From positions 310,001 to 374,000 of the forward strand of contig CAJNDS010002265.1 in the NCBI GenBank assembly GCA_905221605.1: a DNA stretch of 64,000 bases, in the 5' to 3' direction. Under the pieces are notes generated by a model. It was not told where the DNA came from. It ran no database searches and saw only the letters and a list, made by a program, of their open reading frames with translations. The first letter of the stretch is position 1. Every line of letters starts with the position of its first letter. This DNA comes from Symbiodinium natans (lineage: Eukaryota; Sar; Dinophyceae; Suessiales; Symbiodiniaceae). A program made the translations under genes and the position numbers. Shown here piece after piece: positions 54,885 through 64,000 of this stretch.

Positions 54885-55673
54885 ATGACTAAGAACATCC
54901 CGATCGTCAAACCAATAGACATTCCAGAATACAAATACAAAAACTCAAAATATGATATGATGCCGTCGCTTCCGTTTAGAGGTATATTAGTTGCTTCTTC
55001 GACTGGCGGTAAAACGGTATTGATACAAAATCTCATATTAAATATTTATAGAGGCTCGTTCGAAAGAATATTTATATTTAGTCCCAGTGTCCATGTTGAT
55101 GATACATTTAGACCTGTTAAACAATACATAAGTGAAGTAATGAATGTTGATACTGAGAAAGAAAAGGTATTTTATGAAAACTACGACCCAGCGGATTTAC
55201 AAAAGATAATTGACACTCAACACAAAGTAATAGAGTATCAGAAAAAGAACAAACAAAAAGACTTACATTCAATATTGATAGTGATAGACGATCACGCTGA
55301 CGATCCTAAAACGGTAAGATATAGTAATATATTACATGGTCTTTTTACAAGAGGCAGACATAATGCCATTAGTGTTATAGTTTCTACACAAAAATATAAT
55401 GTTTTAGCACCTATTATAAGACTGAATGCATCAGCATTATTTATATTCCGCCTAAAAAATATGAATGAAGTAAATGCGTTTATTGAAGAAAATAGCGCCT
55501 TGGTTGATAAAGACGAATTGTATGAGATGTATAGAATTGCTGTTAATGATGCTCCTTATTCTTTTTTATACATAAACACAAATGCAAAAGATGTTAATAA
55601 GATGTTCTATATTCGCTTTGAGAAATTGCTAAAAATAGAGCATTCATTAGACGATCAATACTTACGGAAATGA
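54885..55673 (+). CDS. A32-type (FtsK/HerA) genome-packaging ATPase
   Basis: 262 aa. Walker A ASSTGGKT (residues 37-44), Walker B SILIVIDDHAD (129-139), and the downstream TRGRHNAISVIVSTQKY (155-171) with the sensor Gln typical of this family. It drives DNA into the procapsid and is one of the four core morphogenesis genes of polinton-like viruses. It is transcribed away from the preceding minus-strand genes. The leader TTTCTATATAAATATA abuts the ATG and fits a late promoter. Confidence 0.93.
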   Translation: MTKNIPIVKPIDIPEYKYKNSKYDMMPSLPFRGILVASSTGGKTVLIQNLILNIYRGSFERIFIFSPSVHVDDTFRPVKQYISEVMNVDTEKEKVFYENYDPADLQKIIDTQHKVIEYQKKNKQKDLHSILIVIDDHADDPKTVRYSNILHGLFTRGRHNAISVIVSTQKYNVLAPIIRLNASALFIFRLKNMNEVNAFIEENSALVDKDELYEMYRIAVNDAPYSFLYINTNAKDVNKMFYIRFEKLLKIEHSLDDQYLRK

Positions 55674-55704
55674 TACATAATATTAGTTGAAATAATATTA
55701 TTAA

Positions 55705-55914
55705 TCAAATTAATGAATAACTGCACAAGTTTATAGCAGGTAGTTTATAATATATTTTATCGCTTTTCGTTTCTTCTAATTTTTCAACTCTTTCAATAAC
55801 ATCTTTTAAAGTATTAAATAATAACATATCTGTTCTTGTTTTTTCGTGAATATCTAATTCTTTTATTTGTTTCATATTTTCACTGGCAGTAGATTTAGAT
55901 GATGAAGAACCCAT
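55705..55914 (-). CDS. Small protein with predicted N-myristoylation signal
   Basis: 69 aa beginning MGSSSSKSTASEN. Gly2 with Ser6 and a downstream Lys fit the N-myristoyltransferase consensus, so the protein may be lipid-anchored. The middle is a charged helix (LKDVIERVEKLEETK) and the end is hydrophobic. Lipid-anchored small proteins occur in some membrane-containing DNA viruses; that role here is an inference. Confidence 0.6.
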   Translation of the reverse strand: MGSSSSKSTASENMKQIKELDIHEKTRTDMLLFNTLKDVIERVEKLEETKSDKIYYKLPAINLCSYSLI

Positions 55915-55998
55915 TGTACAATTATTAATATATTTTAGAAAATATATTAATAATTCTAAAACGCCTTAGGCGTTGTACATTAATTTAGAATTTAAGTA

Positions 55999-58308
55999 TT
56001 ATGCTTTTGCTTTTGCCTTTGCTTCTCCTTTTAACTTCTTTACTTCCTTCTTTAAATCTTCAACTTCTTTAATCAAATGCTGTAAGGCCCCGTGTGTAAT
56101 AACTGCTGTTTTACAATAGTCAAGGCGTTTATGTCCCTTATTATCTGTTGTTATAATCCCCTCCCATTCTCGTGGTATTACCTGTTCAAAGTCCTGTGCT
56201 ACATACCCCAAATGATTAACTTTATTTTTCTCTTCGTTTAAGTGTGTAAAATTAAATGTTTTAGGCTTTACATATTTAACTATTTCATAACATTTTTTAC
56301 TATCAACTTCTTTCACATTCTCTTTTAATGAAAAATCGGAAGAATAACCGAAAGTTCCATCAATATACACACCAGTTGGCATTATTTCTAAAACTTCATT
56401 ACCCGCTCCAACCGATCCGAAATAAAAATAGTATTCGCCACCAGCATCAGTATTTAAAAACTGTATCTGATCTACTGTGCTTATTGTCTCTTGTGTTATT
56501 TCTAAATTATTCATCTTAACTTTACCATCTGTTATTTTAATTTCCGGTGTGCTACTTTCTAATCCTATTGTTAAATTCATTTCTCCTAATGTATCACCGT
56601 TTCTAATATATAATTTATATTGTGTATCCAATACTTCTTTTAATTCACTACTATTTTGAAACATAAAACGCCCCCAACTAACAACATCTGCCTCGCCAAC
56701 GATATTACCAATACTATTAAAAGTAAGATTATTAACGACTGCTCTGTTTAATGTAATTCCGTTAGTATCATTTAATTGTAAAGCAATGGTAGCAGTTGTC
56801 GGGTCGGTTGTTCTATTTGATTGTAATGAAAAATTAATCTCTTCTGTTGATATTACATTTAATGAATTATTAACGTCTGCTCTTTGAAAGATTCTACCTG
56901 AATTATTGACATAAATATCACTATTAAATGTTGATATATTTTGAAATGATGAAGTGCCACCAAAATTAGCATTCCCACCACTTACATTTAGTTTATTTGC
57001 GCCTTGAATTGCTCCGATGCCTAAACTTAAACAATAAACTCCACTACCGTTTGCTGTATTTAATAAAAGTAATGAAGCGCTATCATTGCTCGTGTTATAT
57101 GCATTAATATTGAAGGAGTTAAATCTTAGATACCCTTGTGCGTTTTTTATGGTTAAAACATTACTGGCATCCGTTGTGTTTTTATAAAGTGTAAGTCCTG
57201 AGTTATTGGAAATATTTGCATTTTCTCCATCAAAATTTAAATCATTTGTTAAATCTAAATTACCATCCACTTTTAAATTCTGTCTGATAATCGCACTATC
57301 AACAACATCTAATGTATAACCTCCTGTTAATGTATTTGCTCCTGTATCTACTAATAATGAATGTGATTTAACATATTGGTCAGCATTAGCATTTAAATTT
57401 AGAATCCTACCTGTATCACCGACGGAATTATAACAATCAATATTATCATTATTAAAAGTAATATAATTATCAGTATTTCTAACTGTAAATCATAAATTAG
57501 CATCTGCTGTGTTTTCTACAACTAACCCGCCGGTCGGCACTTCTATCTTACCACTCATTTTATAACCTGCGTTATTATTTGTTAAATCTAATTGTTTTAT
57601 GGCATCGTCTGATGTATTGTTGCAAAATATTTTATCGCCTTGTAAAGTTATATAACTCGTTGCGTTCTTAAACTCTGCTAAGACTTTATCACCTCCTCCT
57701 GTCTGATTGCTAAATAATAATCCTGCTATTGGTGATATATTTATTGTTGAGTTATTTAAGGTTAAACCACTATGAATAACCGTAGGGGCGGAACAATCAA
57801 TAATAGGATTGGCACTAAATCTATTTGTAAAATCACTAACCGGAACTCTTAAATCTAATAGATTATCAATATCTGTATCACTATATCCACCGCCAGCACC
57901 TACTAATCCATCTACCTCGGTTTTATTGTAATAATTAGTTGCCAACTGTGTGTTAGTTTGGAAATTAGTTGATAAATTAGTGTCTATTTGTGTTTGTGTA
58001 TAATAATTAGTGAAGGTCGTGTCTATTTCCGTTTTATTGTAAAATGTACTCGTTAAGGTGGCATTTGTTTGATATTCAGTGTCTAATAAATGTGTTAAAG
58101 AACTAATGTTTTGAAAGTTTTGCAGTTGCTTTGTATTTAAAATTGCAATGTCTGCGGCGTTTGTTGCTATGTCTGTCGAGTTTGCCGTGTTGATGTCTCC
58201 TACTTCTGTTTTTGTAGCATATTGATCGTTTATTTCTGTCATGCCCGTAGAATACGACACGTATATCTGGTCTGCAAATACAGTTCGCAAATTGTTTATT
58301 GAAACCAT
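55999..58308 (-). pseudogene. Fibre protein with S74 intramolecular chaperone, interrupted by one TGA
   Basis: One frame of 769 codons broken at codon 273 by TGA (57490-57492), leaving open frames of 272 codons (57490-58308) and, with its own first ATG at 57270, 423 codons. The amino part has repeated NKTEID/YYTQTQID-type beta-helix phrases, typical of trimeric fibres. The middle is Asn/Thr-rich. The last 105 residues are an S74 endosialidase-type chaperone: SDFSLKENV (self-cleavage Ser), then KTFNFTH, HLGYVAQDFEQV and a terminal coiled coil. It probably forms a receptor-binding spike. The TGA may be a real lesion of an endogenous copy, recoding or a sequencing error. No other long gene here is broken. 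Confidence 0.85.
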
Positions 58309-58346
58309 TATTAAATTAAGTAGATTATATTTAATTTAATAATGTT

Positions 58347-59144
58347 TTATTTTTGCTCTTGCACCTTCTTCTGTTGAAGTTTTTCTCGTCTCCTTCTGTT
58401 TATTTCTTCTTTATTCGCTTCGTAATACGCCTTCTTCTGTTGTTTATAATATTCTTTTTTACTTTCTACACACTTCTTTTTTCGCTCTGCTATTGCTTCT
58501 TTGTTATTCTCTCTGTATAGTTTCTGGTATTCATCCATTTTGTCTTTATTATTGTAATAATATTCTTTTTTTTGTGCTTTTCTCGCTTCTATATTGTCAT
58601 GATAATTCTTATTGCTTTTGTCTTTAATATATTCTTTGTTGTCTTGGTAATGCTGTTTTTTGTATTCTTGTATTTGTTCCTTATGTTCCTCGCGGTATTC
58701 TTTACAGTCCTGTAAAATTTTCTCTTTGTTGTTTTCGTAATACTCCTTCTTTTTCTGTAAGTAGTGCTCCTTCTTGTTTTCGTAGCATTGTTTCTTTTGT
58801 TCTATTGCTTCTTCATGTGTTATAAATGGTCTGAACTTGTTTAACGTTGCTCCTATATTTTCAATGTATTCCCGTTCCCGTCGTCGTGCTTCCAGCGAGT
58901 TTTCACATCGCTCAGTGTTTATCAATACCATGTCGAAATTATCAAATCCTCCATTTTCACGAATAAACTGATAAACTGGCATGTTATGGTTGCGATCGTT
59001 AGGATTATTACAATTCCCCTTATGCTTAGATTTACGCTTTGTAAAATCGGTTGTATGACCTACATAACAATCGGGTATATTTATGTCTTTACAAACGATC
59101 TTGTAAAAGTGTGTTTTCTCGTAATTGACTGGACATCTTGGCAT
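58347..59144 (-). CDS. GIY-YIG domain protein with long charged coiled coil
   Basis: 265 aa. The GIY-YIG core is HFYKIVCKDINIPDCYVGHT, then TKRKSKHKGNC and EREYIENIGATLNKF (acidic residue and Asn). From about residue 105 to the end is a repetitive Lys/Glu/Tyr-rich helix with units like KKEYYENNKEK and EYKKQHYQDNKE. Compared with the gene at 53416 it lacks the terminal zinc finger. It sits between the fibre and the capsid gene, so it may be a homing-type insertion. A motif with TATAAAGAAATATC lies upstream at 59167-59203. Confidence 0.82.
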   Translation of the reverse strand: MPRCPVNYEKTHFYKIVCKDINIPDCYVGHTTDFTKRKSKHKGNCNNPNDRNHNMPVYQFIRENGGFDNFDMVLINTERCENSLEARRREREYIENIGATLNKFRPFITHEEAIEQKKQCYENKKEHYLQKKKEYYENNKEKILQDCKEYREEHKEQIQEYKKQHYQDNKEYIKDKSNKNYHDNIEARKAQKKEYYYNNKDKMDEYQKLYRENNKEAIAERKKKCVESKKEYYKQQKKAYYEANKEEINRRRREKLQQKKVQEQK

Positions 59145-59217
59145 AGCCCTATAATATCCTATAAAATGATATTTCTTTATATCATTTTATAAGTTGTTTT
59201 TCAATACGGTAATCAAT

Positions 59218-60684
59218 TTAATCTAAAACCGTGCTACTTGCTTCGCTCAGTTCGAATATGTGCTCACTTATAAGAGTAATATAAACTTGCTCCACTCCGA
59301 GGGCGAATGTTTGATTTGCTCCTTTTAGTTTAAAAGTCAATAAACTTCCCATTTTAGTGTTGGAACCTGTGAAATTCATATCGGGCTGGCGGTCAAAATT
59401 TATACCACCAATAAACTTGTCGTTTGCGTATCGGTAAATGTCGATCGAGAAACCGTCGTAAAACGGAGACATAACATTAACAGCACGGCGTAGGAAATAC
59501 ATTGCCTCTGCTATACTTTCTACCGCTTGTTCTGGGAACTTTTTATTAGCGATCTGCATATAATATGAAATTTGTTTGTCGCTGTCGATTACACCTTCTA
59601 AATTATCAATTGTAGCCGACATAGGATGATAAAACCAAGTCCATTTTTTCTTTGCAAAATTTGCCGCTGTGTTATTGTCATCAATCTGTGAATTGCTAAG
59701 CGTAAAGAACATTTGAGATAATCGCGTGGAGGACTTAACAATGTTCATATTGATTTCTGTATTTCCTGCCGTGAAGGTTTGTGAGAAACTGTGATAGGCG
59801 GGATAAACCATTCTAAGCCGACCCCCTTTCAATAAATGTGAAACCACATTATTATTAACGGAATTATCGACTGTGATTAATTCGCATCGAAGGATACAGT
59901 TTTGAATTGCCCACGAAGTTGTAGTGTTTCTTGTGGTAAAGTATAAACCATTGACGTCGTCTTCGGCCTGAGTTCCTGCTACTGGCGTTGCCGGTCTGAT
60001 GACTGGCTCTTGTGCGTCCGAACAAATTTCGAAAATAAATTCTAACGGGCAATATCGAATAGGTGGATAATACCCAGATTGAACGAACCCGCAACAAGGT
60101 TTGTGCCCCATCCGCACGAATTTACCTTGCTCAATTCCTGTCGTGTTTGCTCTTGTAAGTTTTGGTAAAACAATTCCTCTATCATTTCTACCAGTAGTAG
60201 CGGTGGCATCGTGTCCTTCAATTGCAAATGCATAAAGTCTATTAATCCTGCTGTCGTATCGGGTTAAGCAACCTTCCTGAATATCGTCTAAATTTCGTAC
60301 TTCTTCGGATTTAAAAGATTTCATTTTTTCACATACTAAATTATAATTGTCAATGTCGTTAATTTGTTGTCCTGCCGCGTTGCATCTATAACGAGTAAAG
60401 AAAGCATGGCTTTCACCTAAGGGTCGCAGATATTCTCCTGCTGTGGTTGATGTATTCACAACGTCAAAAAATAAGCAAATGCTGGACATATCGATGTAAT
60501 TATTGTCTTCTCCTGTAATAACAAATTTAATATACTTGTTTCCATTGTTGGAACTGAAAACGTTTCCAGATACACTGGGAAAATGGACTTGCTTACGATC
60601 GGTGATATACGCGGCACTTTCTGGAAGTCCGAACTGTAAAGAATTTATCATGTTATCCTGTGTTTCAGCAATGACTAAATCCAT
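59218..60684 (-). CDS. Major capsid protein, double-jelly-roll type
   Basis: 488 aa, the size expected for polinton-like virus capsids. Assignment rests on position next to the penton and ATPase genes, the length, and beta-rich phrases seen in this family: QVHFPSVSGNVFSSNNGNKY early, ICLFFDVVNTS, and FPEQAVESIAEAMYFLRRA with FYDGFSIDIY late. It would form the pseudo-hexameric capsomers of the icosahedral shell. The frame is complete and starts MDLVIAE after an AATAATATATAAGTT leader. A structure prediction would settle the fold. Confidence 0.85.
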   Translation of the reverse strand: MDLVIAETQDNMINSLQFGLPESAAYITDRKQVHFPSVSGNVFSSNNGNKYIKFVITGEDNNYIDMSSICLFFDVVNTSTTAGEYLRPLGESHAFFTRYRCNAAGQQINDIDNYNLVCEKMKSFKSEEVRNLDDIQEGCLTRYDSRINRLYAFAIEGHDATATTGRNDRGIVLPKLTRANTTGIEQGKFVRMGHKPCCGFVQSGYYPPIRYCPLEFIFEICSDAQEPVIRPATPVAGTQAEDDVNGLYFTTRNTTTSWAIQNCILRCELITVDNSVNNNVVSHLLKGGRLRMVYPAYHSFSQTFTAGNTEINMNIVKSSTRLSQMFFTLSNSQIDDNNTAANFAKKKWTWFYHPMSATIDNLEGVIDSDKQISYYMQIANKKFPEQAVESIAEAMYFLRRAVNVMSPFYDGFSIDIYRYANDKFIGGINFDRQPDMNFTGSNTKMGSLLTFKLKGANQTFALGVEQVYITLISEHIFELSEASSTVLD

Positions 60685-60694
60685 AACTTATATA

Positions 60695-60937
60695 TTATTT
60701 ATTAGATTTTTTATTCATATTATTCTTTTTATGAGGATTTAAATTGTTAATATTTTTTGAAATTTGTTTTTCCAACTGTGGTTGTGGCACTGCCGTTGTC
60801 TCGGCTTCTACGATTCCACGAATCATTTCATAAGATGAATTGTTAAGACTCTTCGTAATTTTGTTTTTGAATTGGACGTTCTCGGGAGTTTTTCCTATCC
60901 TCGTTTGTTCTTTTGGTTTCCTGGCCTTGTTAAGCAT
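60695..60937 (-). CDS. Small basic protein next to the capsid gene, unknown
   Basis: 80 aa, rich in Lys, Asn and Gln, with a carboxyl end of Asn/Lys runs (LNPHKKNNMNKKSNK). It lies 10 bp upstream of the capsid ATG on the same strand. It could be a scaffold or DNA-binding virion peptide. Not recognised. Confidence 0.55.
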   Translation of the reverse strand: MLNKARKPKEQTRIGKTPENVQFKNKITKSLNNSSYEMIRGIVEAETTAVPQPQLEKQISKNINNLNPHKKNNMNKKSNK

Positions 60938-60965
60938 TATTATTATATTTTATCCTAGAAAAACC

Positions 60966-61517
60966 CTAAACCCAACCCATTACGGGTATTCTTTCATCAA
61001 TGCCGTGCAATCTGTCGATGTCATGATTCGACACAGGGTTGAAAGTATTTGTGTCATAACTTATGGCCGCGTTGTCCAAACTACTCACGAGGTCGCCAGT
61101 CATTCTAAAACGCTTGTGTTGTTCCGTCGGTTTATCTATTCCAAAAATAGGAGCAATCAAACTTACCACAGGTGCATCATACGTTCTCGTTTTATAATTT
61201 TTATCCTTAAATTCTTTGTTTAATTCCAAAACAACACTACCGCCCATACTGTGCCCTAATAGTGTATCCACTTGCGGATTTTCCAATAATACTTTTTTTG
61301 CCTCCTTATACCTGTCCATGTCTCTAATCCCACCTGTTTTAAGTTTTGTGAAATTTTGTTGCCAGTCCCTCGTAGAAGTCGTGCCTCCCACATACATTTT
61401 ATTCCCCTTAACGAAAATTTTATTATCCCGATCATATGCTAATTTAATACCCTGTGTATTTGAAATTTTGCCATTAGAGTTGAGCATCTTATTTAATTGC
61501 GCTTCTATCTTCGTCAT
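60966..61517 (-). CDS. Lipase/alpha-beta hydrolase
   Basis: 183 aa, compact for the fold. The nucleophile elbow is LLGHSMGGS with Ser90. A likely acid is Asp142 in MTGDLVSSLD, and His165 or His171 follows in NHDIDRLHGID, as in class 3 type lipases. Lipases occur in several polinton-like viruses, where they are thought to act on membranes during entry or exit. No signal peptide is seen. It is divergent from the penton gene, with only 51 bp between them. Confidence 0.82.
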   Translation of the reverse strand: MTKIEAQLNKMLNSNGKISNTQGIKLAYDRDNKIFVKGNKMYVGGTTSTRDWQQNFTKLKTGGIRDMDRYKEAKKVLLENPQVDTLLGHSMGGSVVLELNKEFKDKNYKTRTYDAPVVSLIAPIFGIDKPTEQHKRFRMTGDLVSSLDNAAISYDTNTFNPVSNHDIDRLHGIDERIPVMGWV

Positions 61518-61568
61518 TATATAAAAAGATTATAAATATTTTTATATCAATTACATTATATATTATAT

Positions 61569-62438
61569 ATGAGCATCAGACCATTAACGTATAAAAAGGT
61601 TTATGTAAATTCAAAATATCGCACCTCCAACAGTCGCGGTATAAGCGATTTCCAAATAGAATTGAGGGAAACGTTCGAAATTCCCGACGGGACAATTATG
61701 CAAGTCCATGAAATAGCAATACCGAACACGTGGTATTCGATAAACACAAATAATCAAAATCTGTATTTTCGGCATCAGATCATCGCACCTGCGACACCAC
61801 AAGGCATAACGTATAGGCGTATAGAAATACCAGTCGGCAATTACACACCGCCTGAATTAGCAAATGCGATACAGACGCAAGTCAATTTTTTCTTTGATAG
61901 TGGCGGTCGGTCAAATTCCTACACTGTCGCATATAACACAATATCGAATAAGATGACCGTATCTTCAAATTATGCGGAAGTGCTTTTTATCCCTTTAACC
62001 GATGCCGATGTCCCCGCTCTGGTAGGTTCGTTTTCTAACAGTGTCGATCTTAACAACTTGAATTCAATAAACGAGGTGTTGAGTTTTAATGTCTCGGTAG
62101 GCGATAGTTTTACCTCATCTGCTCCATGGACTACCGGATTTATTAAACTTCTCCACCATCAGGACATTTACATATCCTGTCCCGAATTGTCGAATAATAA
62201 CTTTCATAGTCCCTCGTCTTTTTCAAATGCTATTGTAAAGAAGGTTCCTGTTAATGCTTCCTTTGCTGGTATTATAAACGACCCTTATGGAATTACAGAT
62301 TACGATTACGTTAATGTCTCGCGTCGTTCAATAAGACGACTGAGTTTTAGAATAACAGACGAGGTAGGCAACGTCATAGACTTCAACGGTGTGAATTTGA
62401 GTTTTTCTCTGCTCTTCCATAATACAGATATGATGTGA
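61569..62438 (+). CDS. Minor capsid (penton) protein
   Basis: 289 aa. The start SIRPLTYKKVYVNSKYRTSN and the phrase FEIPDGTIMQVHEIAIPNTW are characteristic of the single-jelly-roll minor capsid proteins of polinton-like viruses and virophages. GNYTPPELANAIQTQVN further in is equally typical. It would occupy the five-fold vertices. A TATATATTATAT leader directly precedes the ATG. Confidence 0.9.
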   Translation: MSIRPLTYKKVYVNSKYRTSNSRGISDFQIELRETFEIPDGTIMQVHEIAIPNTWYSINTNNQNLYFRHQIIAPATPQGITYRRIEIPVGNYTPPELANAIQTQVNFFFDSGGRSNSYTVAYNTISNKMTVSSNYAEVLFIPLTDADVPALVGSFSNSVDLNNLNSINEVLSFNVSVGDSFTSSAPWTTGFIKLLHHQDIYISCPELSNNNFHSPSSFSNAIVKKVPVNASFAGIINDPYGITDYDYVNVSRRSIRRLSFRITDEVGNVIDFNGVNLSFSLLFHNTDMM

Positions 62439-62471
62439 AAACCAAAAGAAAATATATAGAACATTATATAG

Positions 62472-63005
62472 ATGGCCGAAGAAAGTAATGACATCGTCGC
62501 CGTTGATGAAAAGCCAGAACAGGAAGAACCCAAACCAGAAGAGGTGCCCAGCGAAACCCCTGAGCCTAAGGAAGAAACTAAACGAGTTAAAATCAGGGAA
62601 GTCGCCAAGGAAAAAGGAGAATGTCAAGACTGCAAGAAAACGATGTGTATGAAAACCCTTAGGTATTCCCACCCCGAAAAATGCGAAGGGAAACCTAGCG
62701 ACATATTAAAAAAACCGGTTAGGAAAAGCAACATTAAACCAAAAATTAATGTTGAACCATTAGCGCCAGAAAATAATTCAGTAGCATCACCGCAATATCA
62801 AGAACAACAACCGCCTCCTTCAATGCCAACTGTGCCAAATGTGCCACAACAACAACCCTTAAACCCTTATGCAAATTTAACACAACAACAATTATTGCAA
62901 TTACAGATGAACACAATGAACGCCGAAATTATGAGAAGAAGACAAGAAAAATCCGCTAATATGTGTAAAGCAATGTTTCAATCAAGAAGTAAAAAATCTA
63001 AATAA
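62472..63005 (+). CDS. Conserved virion-module protein with Cys-rich motif
   Basis: 177 aa. Acidic Pro/Glu-rich head, then GECQDCKKTMCMKTLRYSH..KC (about 56-78), a small zinc-binding pattern of CxxC..H..C type seen in proteins of related viruses. A Pro/Gln-rich linker and a basic end (RSRKSKK-like) follow. It lies 33 bp after the penton gene, on the same strand. The function is unknown. Confidence 0.65.
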   Translation: MAEESNDIVAVDEKPEQEEPKPEEVPSETPEPKEETKRVKIREVAKEKGECQDCKKTMCMKTLRYSHPEKCEGKPSDILKKPVRKSNIKPKINVEPLAPENNSVASPQYQEQQPPPSMPTVPNVPQQQPLNPYANLTQQQLLQLQMNTMNAEIMRRRQEKSANMCKAMFQSRSKKSK

Positions 63006-63017
63006 TAATATATACAA

Positions 63018-63359
63018 ATGGTTCTATACAATAGGTTCAAATTTCAAAAGAACAAACAGCAACATAAAAAAAAATCGTTAGATAATCCGGTCGTTAATTC
63101 ATCTGCTGATTTGGTGTATCACCAACAAAACCTCGACTATTTACTGAACTTGAAAAAACAATTAGAAGCGAGAGAAGCAAAAGAAAAAAATCTGGCGTTT
63201 AAACGCAGACTGTTAGAGGGTCAGATGAAAGCAAATTACGAAGGCGAAATGGCAAGATTGAGAGGGGAAATGCATAATCCAAGAATACCCGAGACTTCTT
63301 TGGAACATCTCAAAAAAAGGTATGACACATTAAGCGAATTGAGCGAATCTATTTTCTAA
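63018..63359 (+). CDS. Coiled-coil protein, unknown
   Basis: 113 aa. Basic amino end (FKFQKNKQQHKKKS), then a long heptad helix (LLNLKKQLEAREAKEKNLAF and onward). It starts 12 bp after the previous gene. It may be a virion linker; not recognised. Confidence 0.65.
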   Translation: MVLYNRFKFQKNKQQHKKKSLDNPVVNSSADLVYHQQNLDYLLNLKKQLEAREAKEKNLAFKRRLLEGQMKANYEGEMARLRGEMHNPRIPETSLEHLKKRYDTLSELSESIF

Positions 63360-63377
63360 AAGAATATATAAAAAAGG

Positions 63378-64000
63378 ATGGTAGTTAAAAATGCTGGAAT
63401 ACAATTTCATAGAAGGTCAAGATATGAAGATATTTTGGAACTGGTCAATGACAACGAAGATGCACTAAAACCTTTTCCTAATAGAGATGCTGTATTTTAT
63501 AAACAAAGCAACAAAGGAAGTCAATTTGATGGCAAAGATCATTTGGACAAATTAAAAGTCCAAGAAAAACAAATCGCCGAGCGAATTGTTAGAGATCATA
63601 TGCTACGCGAATATGCATCGGATAATGGTTTAACATACAGAGCGTTATTTACACAGAATGACAGACCGGAACCAGAGCAACCAAGGTCGCCAGAAATGTT
63701 TAACATAGGAACTGACGCCGAAAGTATGTCTGTTGTTGAAGAATTCGGCACACCGCCAGAACAACAACTGTTTCAAATCAATGAAACATTAGGAAACATA
63801 GCAACAGCACAGCAGAGCAACCAACAAGCAATTTACGAAGCACACCAACAGCAGTTAGAAAGAGAAGAACAAGGCGGTTCAGGAATTTTAAGGACATTAG
63901 GAAGCGGTGCATTAAGAATAGGTGGCGGAGCATTAAGAGTAGGGGGCAATGTCGCCGGAAATATGTTTTCCGGTATGGATTTTGGAAGTTCGCTTTTGGC
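63378..64000 (+). CDS. Virion-module protein, cut by the window end
   Basis: 207 codons from ATG at 63378 and still open at base 64000. The first part is charged and helical; the middle is Gln/Glu-rich (QQSNQQAIYEAHQQQLEREE). A Gly/Ala/Leu-rich segment (GSGALRIGGGALRVGGNV) near the end may insert in or lie on a membrane. It starts 18 bp after the previous gene, continuing the plus-strand operon-like run. Not recognised. Confidence 0.65.
   Translation, partial: MVVKNAGIQFHRRSRYEDILELVNDNEDALKPFPNRDAVFYKQSNKGSQFDGKDHLDKLKVQEKQIAERIVRDHMLREYASDNGLTYRALFTQNDRPEPEQPRSPEMFNIGTDAESMSVVEEFGTPPEQQLFQINETLGNIATAQQSNQQAIYEAHQQQLEREEQGGSGILRTLGSGALRIGGGALRVGGNVAGNMFSGMDFGSSLL

Noticed and set aside
55999-58308. 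Alternative genetic code with TGA as sense in the viral element
   Set aside because: Only one in-frame TGA occurs in about 18 kb of dense coding, so a code change is not supported.

Overview
The window reads as nuclear DNA of a dinoflagellate-like eukaryote (about 1-45.5 kb) joined to most of an integrated polinton-like DNA virus (about 45.6-64 kb). The host side is GC-rich. Every gene I could resolve there lies on the minus strand and is cut into short exons by introns whose 5' ends are GC, GA or GT and whose 3' ends are AG followed by an exonic G. Genes are tandemly arrayed. These traits together are typical of dinoflagellates. The species cannot be named from the sequence.

Host side. (1) From 1 to 24.2 kb lies a tandem array of six copies of one nine-exon gene. 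It encodes a 133-137 aa protein with a Gly/Lys-rich head, a MMMPFFGKGKGKG segment and one RNA-recognition motif (RRM). The exons join in frame in every copy; copy 1 loses its last two exons at the window edge. (2) At 27.7-30.7 kb is an eight-exon gene for ribosomal protein uL15 (RPL27A), reconstructed end to end at 137 aa. (3) At 33.7-34.2 kb are three exons of a cold-shock-domain protein, with Met/Gln-rich and Cys-rich exons at 35.8-36.3 kb that may be its amino end. (4) From 37 to 45.5 kb are retroelement remains: non-LTR reverse transcriptase fragments, a GT/GC-rich simple-repeat tract, and a long reverse transcriptase-RNase H frame that lacks a start codon and stops being readable where the AT-rich DNA begins.

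Viral side. Base composition turns sharply AT-rich near 45.6 kb and coding becomes dense and intronless. The minus-strand block 45.9-54.8 kb carries replication and mobility genes: a 1289 aa protein combining a polymerase-like region, an SF1 helicase and a zinc/HNH-like tail; a retroviral-type (rve) integrase; two paralogous CxxC proteins; a basic Lys/Pro-rich protein; and a GIY-YIG nuclease. The block 54.9-64 kb carries the virion module: A32-type packaging ATPase, a fibre with an S74 self-cleaving chaperone domain (broken by one in-frame TGA), a second GIY-YIG protein, the double-jelly-roll major capsid protein, a lipase, the minor (penton) capsid protein and three further plus-strand genes, the last cut by the window end. 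No adenain-type protease is visible, and the right terminus lies outside the window.

Most replication/mobility genes share an upstream palindrome-like motif (TTTCTTTGGAAAA..TATTTAAAGAAA), whereas the structural genes have only a short TATATA-rich leader, which suggests early and late promoter classes. Assembly chimerism at about 45.6 kb cannot be excluded from sequence alone.
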